From Sphingomonas japonica (lineage in GTDB: Bacteria > Pseudomonadota > Alphaproteobacteria > Sphingomonadales > Sphingomonadaceae), in contig NZ_VDYR01000003.1 in NCBI RefSeq assembly GCF_006346325.1, positions 1 to 64,000 of the forward strand: a stretch of 64,000 nucleotides of DNA. Reading direction: 5' to 3'. How positions within the stretch are numbered: the stretch's first letter is position 1; each line of letters opens with the position of its first letter. Position numbers and translations under genes: made by a program. The notes beneath the pieces were generated by a model. It was not told the origin of the DNA and searched no databases. It saw nothing but the letters and a program-made list of their open reading frames with translations. Positions 29,133 through 38,737 of this stretch are shown in pieces.

Positions 29133-30674
29133 ATGACGCTTCAGGTAGTTTCGCCGACCGCAACGGTTTCCGACGATGCCGAGGTCAGGCGGCTGCAGAT
29201 CGTTCGCGGCGATGATCTCGCCGGGCTCACCGACGATCCGCGGTTGACGGCGATCACCGATCTCGCGGCGGCGCTGTCCGGGGTTCCGGTAGGGCTCATC
29301 ACCACGATCGACGCCGCCGATCAGCATTTCCTCGCGCGGACCGGTACCGACCTTACCGGAACGCCTCGCGACATCAGCTTTTGCACTCACGCAATTCGCG
29401 GCGACGGGCTGATGGAAGTGCGCGACGCGACTACCGATCCGCGCTTTGCCGACAATCCGCTGGTCACCGGGGAACTCAACATCCGCTTTTATGCCGGTGT
29501 GCCGTTGCAGGTGGACGGAACGGCGATCGGATCGCTGTGCGTGTTAGGGTTCGAACCCCATTCGCTGACGCCGCTGCAGCACCAGGCGCTCACCGTCCTG
29601 GCGCAGAATGTGACCACGCTCATCGCGGCGCGGCGCGGCGAGCGCGAGCAACGCATCGCCGCCGATCGCTTCCGCGACGAACGCGACGATCAGGCTGCGC
29701 GCTTTCGGGTGCTGGCTGACACCATGCCGCAGATGGTGTGGTCGACGACAGCGGACGGCTCGCACGATTACTATAATGCGCGCTGGTATGAATTCACCGG
29801 AATGACGCCGGGTTCGACCGACGGCGACGAATGGCATGGCATGTTCCATCCCGACGACCGCGATCGCGCCTGGACGCGCTGGCGCGAATGCCTCGCCAGC
29901 GGCGACGATTACGACATTGAATATCGGCTGCGCGACGCGCACGGCCAGTACCGTTGGGTGTTGGGCCGGGCGCTCCCGATTCGCGACGACAACGGCGCGA
30001 TCATCCGCTGGTTCGGCACCTGTACCGATATCCACGAGCACAAATTGGCGTCCGACCAGCGCGAGATTGTCGCGCACGAACTGAGCCACCGGATCAAGAA
30101 CATCTTTTCGGTTATCGGCGGTCTGATCGGATTTTCGACGCGCGAGCATCCGCAGTTCAAGCCGGTCGCGGACACGCTGCGCGACCGTGTGATGGCGCTC
30201 GGCCGCGCGCATGATTTCGTCCGCCCGCACAGCGAGGCTTCGCGACCGGCCGCGCCGCAGTCGAGCCTCCACGGTATGCTGGCAGAATTGCTTGCGGCGT
30301 ATCAGACGCCGGGTCTTCGGCGAATCTCCATTACCGGCGATGATCCCGAAATCGACGATCAGTCGGCGACGCCGCTCGCCTTGCTGTTCCACGAACTCGC
30401 CACCAACGCAGCCAAATACGGCGCCTTATCGACACCCGACGGCGTCGTCGGTCTTCACGTCGCCGTGGAAGATGCGGCGGTGGTGTTCAATTGGACAGAA
30501 GTCGGGGGGCCGGCGGTCGCCGTCCCGGCAAGTCAGGGGTTCGGCAGCCGACTGATCGAACTCAGCATCGATCGTCAGCTGGGCGGTTCGGTGACGCGTG
30601 ACTGGCGCCCGGAGGGCCTTGTCGTTGTGGCGCGCATCCCGCTGATGGCTATGACCCGGAAGCGAAAAGGATGA
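29133..30674 (+). CDS. HWE-family sensor histidine kinase (GAF-PAS)
   Basis: 513 residues, no membrane segment, so cytosolic. A GAF domain (about 30-165, [18 protein letters not shown] and [11 protein letters not shown]), a PAS domain (about 195-310, [15 protein letters not shown]), then the kinase. The phosphoacceptor is in [16 protein letters not shown], the N box in [12 protein letters not shown], and WTEVGGP is the W-x-E signature of HWE kinases. The PAS lacks the NCRFLQ LOV cysteine motif, so it is not a typical blue-light sensor. AGGA lies seven bases upstream. The 3' end overlaps the convergent response regulator by 26 bases. Confidence 0.9.
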   Translation: MTLQVVSPTATVSDDAEVRRLQIVRGDDLAGLTDDPRLTAITDLAAALSGVPVGLITTIDAADQHFLARTGTDLTGTPRDISFCTHAIRGDGLMEVRDATTDPRFADNPLVTGELNIRFYAGVPLQVDGTAIGSLCVLGFEPHSLTPLQHQALTVLAQNVTTLIAARRGEREQRIAADRFRDERDDQAARFRVLADTMPQMVWSTTADGSHDYYNARWYEFTGMTPGSTDGDEWHGMFHPDDRDRAWTRWRECLASGDDYDIEYRLRDAHGQYRWVLGRALPIRDDNGAIIRWFGTCTDIHEHKLASDQREIVAHELSHRIKNIFSVIGGLIGFSTREHPQFKPVADTLRDRVMALGRAHDFVRPHSEASRPAAPQSSLHGMLAELLAAYQTPGLRRISITGDDPEIDDQSATPLALLFHELATNAAKYGALSTPDGVVGLHVAVEDAAVVFNWTEVGGPAVAVPASQGFGSRLIELSIDRQLGGSVTRDWRPEGLVVVARIPLMAMTRKRKG

Positions 30675-31074
30675 CGCCCTCGGCCGGAGTGGCGAGAGGG
30701 GTGCCGGCAGCGGCGATCTCCGCCGCCGACAGGATTGCGGTATCGCTGAAAGGCTTGCGGATATAGCCGATCGCGGTCTCTGCACGGGGTTCGATCTGCT
30801 GGGGATTGGCGGTGACGTAGATCACCCGCGTCCCCTTGCCCGCCAGCGCGCAAGCGATCGCCGGGCCGGTCGGCCCGTCGCGCAGGTTGATGTCGACGAA
30901 CGCGATCCGCGCGTCCTCGCCGTGCGTTATCGCTTCCTGCTGGTCGGCGGCGATTGCGATAACGCGATATCCTGCCTCGCCAAGGATGCGCTCGATATCC
31001 ATCGCTACGAAAATCTCATCCTCGACGATCAGGATCGTATGCTCGGAGCGGGGTGTGGCATCGCACGACATCAT
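30649..31074 (-). CDS. Single-domain response regulator
   Basis: 141 residues, a lone receiver domain with no output domain. Acid pocket VEDE near 17-20, phosphoacceptor D61 in FVDINLRDG, and conserved lysine K107 in YIRKPF. It could act as a phosphate sink or a protein-interaction switch for the HWE kinase beside it; such kinase/single-receiver pairs are common in alphaproteobacteria. The gene is convergent with the kinase and overlaps its last 26 bases. Two adjacent ATGs (31074, 31071) could be the start. Confidence 0.87.
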   Translation of the reverse strand: MMSCDATPRSEHTILIVEDEIFVAMDIERILGEAGYRVIAIAADQQEAITHGEDARIAFVDINLRDGPTGPAIACALAGKGTRVIYVTANPQQIEPRAETAIGYIRKPFSDTAILSAAEIAAAGTPLATPAEGVILFASGS

Positions 31075-31195
31075 GGTTCCAAATCGACCGGATATGAACA
31101 GCGGTTGCCTTCGAATGCATGAGCGCCTGTGCGGTTCCCAAGCCGACCTTACACCGTTCCCCGATCCGTGCCAACGCTGGCGGACAGCCGTAAAT

Positions 31196-31214
31196 AGAGC
31201 GGTAACGCTCTTTT
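31196..31214 (+). terminator. Intrinsic terminator-like hairpin without an obvious gene upstream
   Basis: AGAGCG (31196-31201), GTAA loop, CGCTCT (31206-31211), then TTTT (31211-31214). In plus-strand sense this has the form of an intrinsic terminator. No plus-strand gene precedes it: the interval 31075-31195 has no coding frame I accept. It may end a small RNA or an antisense transcript from the kinase side. Confidence 0.4.
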
Positions 31215-31310
31215 CGTGATGGCAACGCCGAGCACCCGGCTATCGTGCAGCGCAAAGGGAACGGTAATGACCATCGAACGGGGAGTGGACGGGAATATGG
31301 GGCGGGCGCC

Positions 31311-31529
31311 TTGACCGGATCGACAACGGTCATTCCCCTGCTGCCCGCGCTGGGCGAGCGCATCGCCGCCGAGGATCGCCTGCGCGGTACGCTGCTGCTG
31401 GAATGCAGCGACGCCGCCGAACGCGGCGATTTCGCAGCGCTGGCGGCGGCGGGGCGTGCCTATCGAGAAGCCGATCAATCGGCGCGCGCCAAGGTCGAGA
31501 TGGCGGCGCGGCTGTTCGTCGATCCCTGA
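31311..31529 (+). CDS. Small acidic helical protein, unknown
   Basis: 72 residues, from a TTG start, with two likely helices (ERIAAEDRLRGTLLLECSDAAER and ALAAAGRAYREADQSARAKVEMAARLF). Third-position G/C supports coding. A frame from GTG 31245 would add 22 Arg/Gly-rich residues that look non-coding. GGGGCGGGCG lies just upstream of the TTG. It is convergent with sodC, seven bases apart. The start is uncertain and the function unknown. Confidence 0.5.
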   Translation: MTGSTTVIPLLPALGERIAAEDRLRGTLLLECSDAAERGDFAALAAAGRAYREADQSARAKVEMAARLFVDP

Positions 31530-31536
31530 GCCGGAC

Positions 31537-32073
31537 TTACGTCTCGCGAAACACGCCGCAGGCGATGCGGCTGCCGCTATTACCCGACGGATCGGTCTTC
31601 ATGTCGTCGGGTCCGGCGTGGACCATCATCGCCGATCCGTCGCCGTCGAGCAGACCCTCCATCGTTCCCGACGGCAGGGTGAAGGTCAGCGTCGCTGCGC
31701 CATCGCTGGCGACGTCCAGATTCGGCATGTCGCCGGCATGCGGCCCGGCGGGGTTCTGGGCGCCATGCTGCATCGTCGTCGGGTTCCAATGCCCGCCTGC
31801 GCTTTCAAATCCGGGTGCGTCGCAGCGGCCAGTGGTGTGGACATGCGCGCCATGCGGGCCGGGCGGCATGCCCATGCCTTCCACGACGATCTGAATGCCG
31901 TCGGCCATCGCCGTCGCCGTCGCGGTGCCGACATTGGCGTTGGTCGCGGTGCGCAATTCGGCGGTCGCGACGCGTTCGGCAGGCGCACCTACCATCGGCT
32001 CGTCCATTGGCGCACAGGCCGACAGGGCGAGCGCCGATCCGGCGATTGCGATGGTCATCGAACGTGTCTGCAC
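31537..32073 (-). CDS. sodC: Periplasmic Cu/Zn superoxide dismutase lipoprotein
   Basis: 178 residues. The N terminus (MQTRSMTIAIAGSALALSAC) ends in lipobox LSAC, so the enzyme is a lipoprotein of the periplasm. Metal ligands lie in GAHVHTTGRCD, the bridging region ESAGGHWNP, and VHAGPDDMKTDPSGNSGSR; a cysteine pair (GRCD; IACGV) forms the usual disulfide. It dismutates superoxide outside the cytoplasm. I chose GTG 32073 because GGGAG precedes it by seven bases and it supplies a charged signal-peptide start; ATG 32058 is the alternative. Confidence 0.92.
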   Translation of the reverse strand: MQTRSMTIAIAGSALALSACAPMDEPMVGAPAERVATAELRTATNANVGTATATAMADGIQIVVEGMGMPPGPHGAHVHTTGRCDAPGFESAGGHWNPTTMQHGAQNPAGPHAGDMPNLDVASDGAATLTFTLPSGTMEGLLDGDGSAMMVHAGPDDMKTDPSGNSGSRIACGVFRET

Positions 32074-32178
32074 GGTGTTTCTCCCGAAATTGCTGTGCAG
32101 GGGGAATGAGCGGGCGCGCATCCTGTTCCATCGTGACGCCGCTTCCCCTCGCGTCCGCTCGACCCTAGATCGATAGCG

Positions 32179-32934
32179 ATGCCCGACTTGCCTGCCATTG
32201 CCGCGGCGACGCTGATCGTGATGCGCGACGTGCCGACCGGTCCACCCGAAATTGCGATGGTCGAACGCGCGCAGGCGATGGCATTCGCCGGAGGAGCGCT
32301 GGTTTTCCCAGGTGGACGGGTCGATACGGCGGATCGCACGTTGGCACAGCGCTTCGGCGGCGACGCTGACGATATCGCCGCGCGGATCGCCGCGATCCGC
32401 GAGACGATCGAGGAGGCCGGGATCGCGATCGGCCTGTCGCGCCCGCTGGATGCGCCTGCGATCCGGGCGCTTGGCAGCGACGTCTATGGCGGCGTAGCGA
32501 TCGGCGATGCGCTCGATTCCCGTGGGGTTTCGATCGATCCGGCGGCGTTGACGCCATTTGCCCGCTGGCTGCCCAAGGGGGTGGCGCACCGAATATTCGA
32601 CACGAGTTTCTACATCGCCAGGGCGCCGGTAGATGCCCCGCAAGCCCGGGTCGACGGCGGCGAGAATGTGCGGCTGATCTGGGCCAGCGCTCAGGCGATA
32701 CTCGACGACGCCGATGCCGGCCGCTGCGAGATCATCTTTCCTACGCGTCGCAACCTCGAGCGACTGGCGCGGTTCGCCAACGTCGATGCGGCACTGGTCG
32801 ATGCCGCTGCCTGCCCGGTGACGACGGTGACGCCGTGGATCGAGGAGCGCGGCGGTGACCGCTTCCTGTGCATTCCCGAAGGCCTAGGCTATCCGATCAC
32901 TGCCGAGCGGCTGGACGCGGTTCGCCGCGCGTGA
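32179..32934 (+). CDS. NUDIX hydrolase
   Basis: 251 residues. A Nudix box is present but stretched: FPGGRVD near 41-47 and RETIEEAGI near 74-82, with about 20 extra residues between, as in NUDT19/CoA-pyrophosphatase-like enzymes. It hydrolyses a nucleoside diphosphate linked to another group; the exact substrate is not apparent. Its stop overlaps the next gene's GTG by four bases (GTGA), so the two are coupled. The ribosome binding site is weak. Confidence 0.82.
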   Translation: MPDLPAIAAATLIVMRDVPTGPPEIAMVERAQAMAFAGGALVFPGGRVDTADRTLAQRFGGDADDIAARIAAIRETIEEAGIAIGLSRPLDAPAIRALGSDVYGGVAIGDALDSRGVSIDPAALTPFARWLPKGVAHRIFDTSFYIARAPVDAPQARVDGGENVRLIWASAQAILDDADAGRCEIIFPTRRNLERLARFANVDAALVDAAACPVTTVTPWIEERGGDRFLCIPEGLGYPITAERLDAVRRA

Positions 32935-33671
32935 AGGCGATCCGGCAAGCGGTAGGGGCGGGCGTCATCGCCGCCTTCCTGATCGGCGCGGCCTTTCTGC
33001 TCTACGCGGCGGCGAAGAATCGGCCGCAGGATCTGCCGTGGACCGATCTCGACCTTGGCCAGCCGGTGGGCATGTTCACCGCGGCGAAGCTCACCGCATT
33101 GACCGGCGATTTTCGGCAGTGCCGAAGGCTGCTCGACCGCGCCGGGGTCGCTTATACAGCGCTGGCGCCGGTCGGCAGCGAGGCGCAGTGCGGCTATGCC
33201 GACGGCGTGCGGCTCGACACTGGCGGCTCGCGGCGCCTGCGGTTCGCTCCGCCCGGCCTTGGCGTATCCTGCCCGGTGGCGGCGTCGCTCGCGATGTGGG
33301 AATGGAACGTCGTGCAGCCGGCGGCGCAGCGATGGCTCGGGCAACGCGTCCGGTCGGTCGAGCATTTCGGGAGCTACAATTGCCGCCGCCTATATGGCCG
33401 CGATGCCGGTGCGTGGAGCGAGCATGCCACCGCCGATGCGGTCGATATCGCCGGATTCATCCTGGCCGACGGCACCCGTATAACGGTGGCGGGGGACTGG
33501 GACGCTGACGGCGAGGAAGCCGACCAGGCGGCGTTCCTGCATGCGGTGCGCGACGGCGCTTGCGACCTGTTCGCGACGACGCTTTCCCCCGACTATAACG
33601 CGGCGCATCGCGACCATCTCCACCTCGACCACGCAAAACGCGGCGCGATGCGGTGGAGCGTGTGCCGCTGA
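32931..33671 (+). CDS. Extensin-like C-terminal domain protein, membrane anchored
   Basis: 246 residues: one hydrophobic N-terminal helix (about 8-26, AGVIAAFLIGAAFLLYA) then an extensin-like domain with CRRLLDRAG, CPVAASLAMWEWNVVQPAA, HFGSYNCRR, SEHATADAVDIAGF and HRDHLHLDH. The His/Asp pattern (SEHATADAVDIAGF plus HLHLDH) resembles D,D-peptidase-like zinc sites (MepA/VanY style), so it may act on peptidoglycan. GTG 32931 overlaps the NUDIX stop. A weak 5-bp repeat (33677-33691) lies past its stop. Confidence 0.82.
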   Translation: MKAIRQAVGAGVIAAFLIGAAFLLYAAAKNRPQDLPWTDLDLGQPVGMFTAAKLTALTGDFRQCRRLLDRAGVAYTALAPVGSEAQCGYADGVRLDTGGSRRLRFAPPGLGVSCPVAASLAMWEWNVVQPAAQRWLGQRVRSVEHFGSYNCRRLYGRDAGAWSEHATADAVDIAGFILADGTRITVAGDWDADGEEADQAAFLHAVRDGACDLFATTLSPDYNAAHRDHLHLDHAKRGAMRWSVCR

Positions 33672-33681
33672 AACCGGCCGA

Positions 33682-34233
33682 TCAGTTCGGCAGCGCCGCG
33701 GAATCGACCTTTTCCACCCACGCCGGATAGAAGCTGGGCTGCCGGTTCGACCAACCCGCGGCGGTCGCTGCCGCCTCGCTGATCGACTGCAGCAACTGGC
33801 GGCGCAATTCGGGATGAAGGTGCGGCAGCGCGGCGGCGGCGCAGAAGGCCGCGGGCAGCCACGGCCGAACCTCTGCACCGACCAGTCGCTCGTACAGGAA
33901 GCGATAGGCCTGGAAGCTGGTAAGGCGACCTTGGCCCAGGTCGAACGCGCTGACCGTTACCAGGGGCGCGAGGAACGGCTCGATCGCATCCAAGCCGCTA
34001 TCATCGGGAACCAGCGCACGGACTTCGGGAAGTCGGTCGTACATGCGAGCCTGCGCGCGAATGCTGGCGGCTTCGACGATGTCGCGCGACCAGCGCGCCA
34101 TCGCATCTTCGCGATCGAGGCCAACGTCGAGCGACCGGCGCACATAACGCTGGGTTGCTGCGGGAAAGCCCGCAAATTCCTTCATCTCGGAAAGCGTCAT
34201 CGCGCCTTCGGCCGGTTTCATGCGAGCACCCAT
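33682..34233 (-). CDS. Hypothetical alpha-helical protein
   Basis: 183 residues, no signal peptide, mostly helical by eye (RSLDVGLDREDAMARWSRDIVEAASIRAQARMYDRLPEV; RFLYERLVGAEVRPWLPAAF). A likely RNA/DNA or membrane motif is not seen. It is convergent with the extensin-like gene, ten bases apart. ATG 34233 has GGTGGGG upstream; the longer frame to 34302 has no good site. Not recognised. Confidence 0.6.
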   Translation of the reverse strand: MGARMKPAEGAMTLSEMKEFAGFPAATQRYVRRSLDVGLDREDAMARWSRDIVEAASIRAQARMYDRLPEVRALVPDDSGLDAIEPFLAPLVTVSAFDLGQGRLTSFQAYRFLYERLVGAEVRPWLPAAFCAAAALPHLHPELRRQLLQSISEAAATAAGWSNRQPSFYPAWVEKVDSAALPN

Positions 34234-34432
34234 GATTTTCACCCCACCGCTAATTCGACACCGTTCATCATGCACGGCGATGGTTAACGGATCGCTGAAC
34301 ATGGTCGTCGGGTGCCGTTCAGCAAGGAATCACAGCAATGGCTGCGTTGCAACATCGCTTGCGGCCAAGTGATTGAACTGCACAATAAGGACGCAAGCTG
34401 CGATATTTGCGCAACTATCGTGCACTCGTCAC

Positions 34433-34888
34433 TCAGTTGGCGGTAAGCCGGACCAACGCGCGCGGGACCCAGCCGGATATACACGGCCCGTCATAGCTGC
34501 GCGGACGCTCTACCCTGGCCTGGAGCCCGCAATCGTCCGTGCTCTCCGTGCCCGGGACGACGACCACGCCCAACCAGCGCTGGTCGATCGATCGCGTACA
34601 GACATATAGCCGGGTGCCGTTGGCTACACGGACAGTTTCCCCACCCTCGTCGAACGGTGCCGCACGGACAGGCACCGTGGCATCGCCGGCTTCGGTGACG
34701 ACGGCGCGGATCGCGCAGGCGTCGAACGCCGGACCGCTCTCCCCGATTCGTACCGCAACCGTTCCGGGATCAAGCGCTGTGGCGCTCACATCCGCCGTGT
34801 CGAGCGTATTGCGATTGGGCGGATCGACGTCGCAACCGGCGAGCAGAAGCACAGTGCCGAGCAAGGCGCGAAGAGGGTGGTTGAGCAT
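34433..34888 (-). CDS. SH3-like lipoprotein
   Basis: 151 residues. Signal peptide with lipobox LLAGC (cysteine about residue 19). The mature part reads like an SH3b-type beta-sheet domain (RVANGTRLYVCTRSIDQRWLGVVVV; GPCISGWVPRALVRL) with three cysteines for disulfides. Probably binds cell-wall or proteins in the periplasm. It is divergent from the CHAP protein gene, 189 bases away. ATG 34888 is the only start that gives a lipobox. Confidence 0.72.
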   Translation of the reverse strand: MLNHPLRALLGTVLLLAGCDVDPPNRNTLDTADVSATALDPGTVAVRIGESGPAFDACAIRAVVTEAGDATVPVRAAPFDEGGETVRVANGTRLYVCTRSIDQRWLGVVVVPGTESTDDCGLQARVERPRSYDGPCISGWVPRALVRLTAN

Positions 34889-35077
34889 CGCCACCAGATA
34901 GCGGGGCAGGTCCGTCAAAGCGATGGCTTTGCGCGACGAAATGCCGGCTATCACGCTGGATCGCGAAAGGTTGCTCGGTTCATCGGAAAGATTGCGCGAC
35001 CGAACGCTTGCAGCTTTCCCGCACATGAACGCCGCGGCTAGCAAGATGTCAGGACAACGGGGACCTTGGGGGGTCGC

Positions 35078-35623
35078 ATGACATTCCGGACGCTGACGGC
35101 GCGCTTCGCGCTGGCGCTATCGCTTTGCCTGATGACATTGGCTCCGGCCCAGGCGCGGTCCTGGCAATGTGCGCCGTATGCGCGGGAAATCTCCAGCGTG
35201 AAGATCTTCGGCAACGCAAATACCTGGTGGAGCCAGGCTGCCGGTCGCTATGAGCGCGGCAATATTCCAAAGGTCGGTGCAGTATTGTCGTTCAAGTCCT
35301 CGTCGCGGATGCGGCTGGGGCATGTCGCGATGGTGTCGCGCATCGTCAGCGATCGCGAAGTGCTGTTGACCCACGCCAACTGGTCGCGCCGCGGCGGGAT
35401 CGAGCGCGACGTTCGCGCGGTCGACGTGTCGGATGCCGGTGACTGGTCTTCGGTGCGAGTGTGGTATGGGCCGATCGGCGATCTGGGCACCAGCGCCAAT
35501 CCCGCCAACGGCTTCATCTATGGCGACGGCGCACCAACCGATGACGAGGGCGAACTCGCCCCGCTGATCATCGCCACCGCAGTTCCCGCGCCGATGGGCG
35601 AAGCCATGCCGATGCCGGAGTAA
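35078..35623 (+). CDS. CHAP-domain amidase/peptidase-like protein, exported
   Basis: 181 residues: signal peptide (1-26, ending AQA), then a CHAP-type core with catalytic-type cysteine in WQCAPYAR, histidine in LGHVAMVSRI, and a further HANWSRRG. This fold hydrolyses peptidoglycan amide bonds. A Pro/Met-rich tail follows (about 150-181). GGGGGG precedes ATG 35078; another possible TTG start 12 bases earlier is less likely. It is convergent with msrB. Confidence 0.75.
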   Translation: MTFRTLTARFALALSLCLMTLAPAQARSWQCAPYAREISSVKIFGNANTWWSQAAGRYERGNIPKVGAVLSFKSSSRMRLGHVAMVSRIVSDREVLLTHANWSRRGGIERDVRAVDVSDAGDWSSVRVWYGPIGDLGTSANPANGFIYGDGAPTDDEGELAPLIIATAVPAPMGEAMPMPE

Positions 35624-35641
35624 ACGGGCTATCGGGCGGCG

Positions 35642-36112
35642 TCACGCGGGCGTGAAGGTCATCGCCACGCCGTTCATGCAGTAGCGCTTGCCGGTCGGCT
35701 TGGGCCCATCGTCGAAAACATGGCCCAGATGCCCTCCGCAGCGCCGGCATTCGACTTCGGTGCGCTCGAACAGCATCGACCGGTCGGGCTTGAGCGTCAC
35801 CGCATTGGCCCGGACATCGTAGAAGCTGGGCCAGCCGGTGCCGCTCTCGAACTTGGTCGACGACAGGAACAGCGGCAGCGTGCAGCCGGCACAGGAGAAG
35901 ATGCCGGCGCGCTTCTCCTTGTTGAGCGGCGACGAGTAGGGGCGTTCGGTACCCTCCTCGCGAAGCACGTAGAATTGCTGGGGGGTCAGCCGTTTGCGCC
36001 ACTCGGCCTCGGACAGCGAAAGCCGCGCCTGCGCCGACGCGACGTGCGGCATCGCGAGTGCGATCGGGGTGAAGCCGGCGGCGGCAAGCAGATGGCGTCG
36101 GGTGGTACGCAT
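35642..36112 (-). CDS. msrB: Peptide methionine-R-sulfoxide reductase, Tat-exported
   Basis: 156 residues. N terminus RTTRRHLLAAAG with twin arginines and a hydrophobic stretch to AQA suggests Tat export. The MsrB domain has zinc cysteines CAGC and CRRCGG, the HLGHVFDDGPKPTGKRYCMN segment with the catalytic cysteine in RYCMN. It reduces methionine-R-sulfoxide in the periplasm. ATG 36112 follows TGGAGA by six bases. Most MsrB proteins are cytosolic, so the export signal is worth noting. Confidence 0.92.
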   Translation of the reverse strand: MRTTRRHLLAAAGFTPIALAMPHVASAQARLSLSEAEWRKRLTPQQFYVLREEGTERPYSSPLNKEKRAGIFSCAGCTLPLFLSSTKFESGTGWPSFYDVRANAVTLKPDRSMLFERTEVECRRCGGHLGHVFDDGPKPTGKRYCMNGVAMTFTPA

Positions 36113-36194
36113 GGGAATCTCCATTCGGGGCTCAGGCAAGATACGCCTGAAACGCCGATCGGGTTACCTGCCGGCACGCCTCCGAACGAAAGCT

Positions 36195-36209
36195 GAACCG
36201 TGTCGGTTC
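36195..36209. terminator. Hairpin at the stop of the P450 gene
   Basis: GAACCG (36195-36200), TGT, CGGTTC (36204-36209) is a perfect 6-bp stem overlapping the P450 stop (36208-36210). A further CAGGC/GCCTG repeat (36132-36150) lies beyond. Either could end the minus-strand transcript. No T-tract. Confidence 0.4.
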
Positions 36210-37446
36210 AATATCGGCTCAGTTCGACCGGCAGCGAACGGTAGCCGTGGACGAAACACGCGGCGACCCGTTCGGGCTCGCCCGCGACGTTGATACGCAA
36301 TCGGCGCTTGGCCATTTCCTCAAGCAGTAGGCTGATCTGGAGTTCGGCGAGGCGCGCCCCGACGCAGCGGTGGATGCCGTGGCCGAACGCCAGGTGTCGG
36401 CGCGCATTGGGACGATCGACGCGGATCATGTCGGCATCCTCGAACACGCTCTCGTCGCGATTGGCCGAGACGTACCACAAAGCGACCTTGTCGCCGGCCT
36501 TGATCGCATGTCCCTGCAGATCGGTATCCTGCGTGGCGGTGCGGCGCATGTGGCTGAGCGGGGTCTGCCAGCGGATGATTTCCTGCACCGTATTGTGGAT
36601 CAGCGACGGATCGGCTTCGAGCTTGGCGCGCTCGTCGGGAAACTGGTCGAGCCCATAGGCGAACGCGGTCATCGAATTGCGCGTGGTGTCGTTGCCGCCG
36701 ACGATCAGCAGGATGAGGTTGCCGATGAATTCCATCTGATCCATCTCTGCCATCGCGTCGGAATGGATCATCATCGAAATGAGGTCGGGAGTCGGCTCCT
36801 TGCCGATCTTGCCGTCCCACAGATTCTTGAAATAGGCGCCGCATTCGAACATGTGCATCAGCCGCTGCTGGCGCAGTTCGTCGTTCTTGACGAGTTCGAT
36901 GTCGCCGGCCCAGTCGGACCAGAAGGTCAGCTTGCGGCGGTCCTCCCACGGAAAGTCGAACAGGATCGCCAGCATCTGCGTGGTCAGTTCGATCGAGACG
37001 GTGTCGACCCAATCGAAGCGCTCGCCGATCGGAAGCGTATCGAGGATGTCGGCGGTACGATCGCGAATATTCTGCGTCATCCGCGTCATCTCGCTGGGCG
37101 TGAAGGCGGGAGCGACCGTGCGGCGCTGGCCGGTGTGCTTGGGCCGGTCCATCGCGATGAACATCGGCATCTTGACGTCGACGCCTTCTTTGAAGTCGGC
37201 GATGGTGATGCCGGCAGCTTCGGACGAATAGAGATCGGGGAGCGATTCGACCTCGACCAGCGGCTTGTAGGAAGCGACCGACCAATAGGGGCCGTAATCC
37301 GAGTCGGCGGTGTAGTGGATGCCGCCCTTGGCGCGGATTTCCGCAAACGGGGCGTGCCAGGTGTCATCGCGATAGAGTTCGGCGCGACTGACGTCGAGCG
37401 GATCGACGGTTCCGGTCTTCGCTGCGGACGGTGCCAACGTGGCCAT
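36208..37446 (-). CDS. Cytochrome P450 (CYP153-like alkane or fatty-acid hydroxylase)
   Basis: 412 residues, soluble bacterial type. The haem cysteine is C361 in FGHGIHRCVGARLAEL; the I-helix GGNDTTRN carries the proton-relay threonines; EIIRW is the ExxR motif; PMFIAMDRPKH is the helix B' region. These match CYP153 terminal alkane hydroxylases. Electron partners (ferredoxin and reductase) are not adjacent. It lies 29 bases below an ABC permease on the same strand, so it may be co-transcribed with that pair. AGAGG precedes ATG 37446. Confidence 0.86.
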   Translation of the reverse strand: MATLAPSAAKTGTVDPLDVSRAELYRDDTWHAPFAEIRAKGGIHYTADSDYGPYWSVASYKPLVEVESLPDLYSSEAAGITIADFKEGVDVKMPMFIAMDRPKHTGQRRTVAPAFTPSEMTRMTQNIRDRTADILDTLPIGERFDWVDTVSIELTTQMLAILFDFPWEDRRKLTFWSDWAGDIELVKNDELRQQRLMHMFECGAYFKNLWDGKIGKEPTPDLISMMIHSDAMAEMDQMEFIGNLILLIVGGNDTTRNSMTAFAYGLDQFPDERAKLEADPSLIHNTVQEIIRWQTPLSHMRRTATQDTDLQGHAIKAGDKVALWYVSANRDESVFEDADMIRVDRPNARRHLAFGHGIHRCVGARLAELQISLLLEEMAKRRLRINVAGEPERVAACFVHGYRSLPVELSRY

Positions 37447-37475
37447 GCTACCTCTCCCTTGGGGAGCAGCATGCC

Positions 37476-38737
37476 TTAACTGACAAGGGTGTCAATATCG
37501 CGCGTGGTTGCGGAGCGACGGAACAGCCCGGTCCACCGGAACTTGGGCCCGGCCGATTGCAGCACGCCGCGGCGGAATGCGCGGGCGCCGATCGACACGC
37601 TGATCGCCACCCACAGCAATTGCCACGCGAGCGCGGCAAGGTGGGGCCATAGCTCGGGCGAATTGGCGGCGCGGGCGCCCATGGCAAAGGGCGAGCTGAA
37701 CGGAAACAGCTCGGCGCCGAAAGCCAGCCAGCTGCCGGGCTGCGACGCAGCGGCCGACGACAGTCCGAACATCGCCACCTGGAAGATCGTGATCGGCAGC
37801 GAGAGCATCTGCAATTCGCGCGGCGTCGATGCCTGCGCACCTATGCCCAGGAACACCGCGCCGAGCAGCATGTACGCCATGGTGAAATAGGCGATGAACA
37901 GCGCAGCGAACGCCGGCCAGCCGATCGCGGGGCCGATCGAGGACAGCGCCTGCGTCGCTTCGCCGGGCAGGAGCTGTCCGACATTGAGGACGATCGTCCC
38001 CCAGAAGCCGAGGAACAGCAGCGCGACGCCGAACATCCCGATGAGCTTGCCCAGGAACACGCTTTCCAGCGGGACCGCGGCGGCGAGGACTTCGATCACC
38101 TTGTTCGAGCGTTCCTCGGCAAGCGTGCCGACGGCCTGGCCGGCGAGCAGGAGCGTCAGGAAGAACAGGCCGAACACCGTCAGGAACGCGGCTTGCCCCT
38201 GCCCGCCGATCGAGGTGGTGGCGCGTTCGGTCGGGGTCAGCGTCGCTTGCGAGAAAGTCCGCCCGGCATTGTCGATGCGGCGGTCGCGCTGAACCTGCTC
38301 GGCAAGCGCGGCCAGATAGCGCGCCTTGAGCGCACCGTCGCTGTACAGCACGCGCGGGCGGTCGAGCGGGGCGATCATGACCGCGGTGACGTCGACGTCG
38401 CGGGCGTCGAACAGGCCGCGCGCCTGCGCCGCCGGATCGCCGCTCGGCGCGTCGATGCGAATCGCCGCAGGGGCGATCTGGTCGTTGAAGATGGCGCGAA
38501 GGCGGCGGTCGGCAGCGACCAGCGCCGCGCTGTCGGCGGGCGGCGCGATTACCACCAGTACTTCCTTACGCTCCGACGACTTGGACATGGTCGAGGCGCC
38601 GATGCCGCCGATCGCGCCGAAGCTGAGCATGATCAGCGGCGCGAGCAGGAAGATGAGGAAGGTCGGCGTGAATACGGTGGCGATGAAGTCACGGCGCGCG
38701 ATCGTCAGCGTCTGGCGCACCATGCGTCGGGTGCCGC

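Noticed and set aside
29545-29565. GGTTCGAACCCC, resembling a tRNA T-loop
   Set aside because: It lies within the GAF domain coding sequence (LGFEPH) with no cloverleaf around it.
31267-31314. A 15-codon mini-frame (ATG..TGA) whose stop overlaps the TTG of the small acidic protein
   Set aside because: It may be a leader peptide, but no attenuator structure or repeated amino acid supports it.
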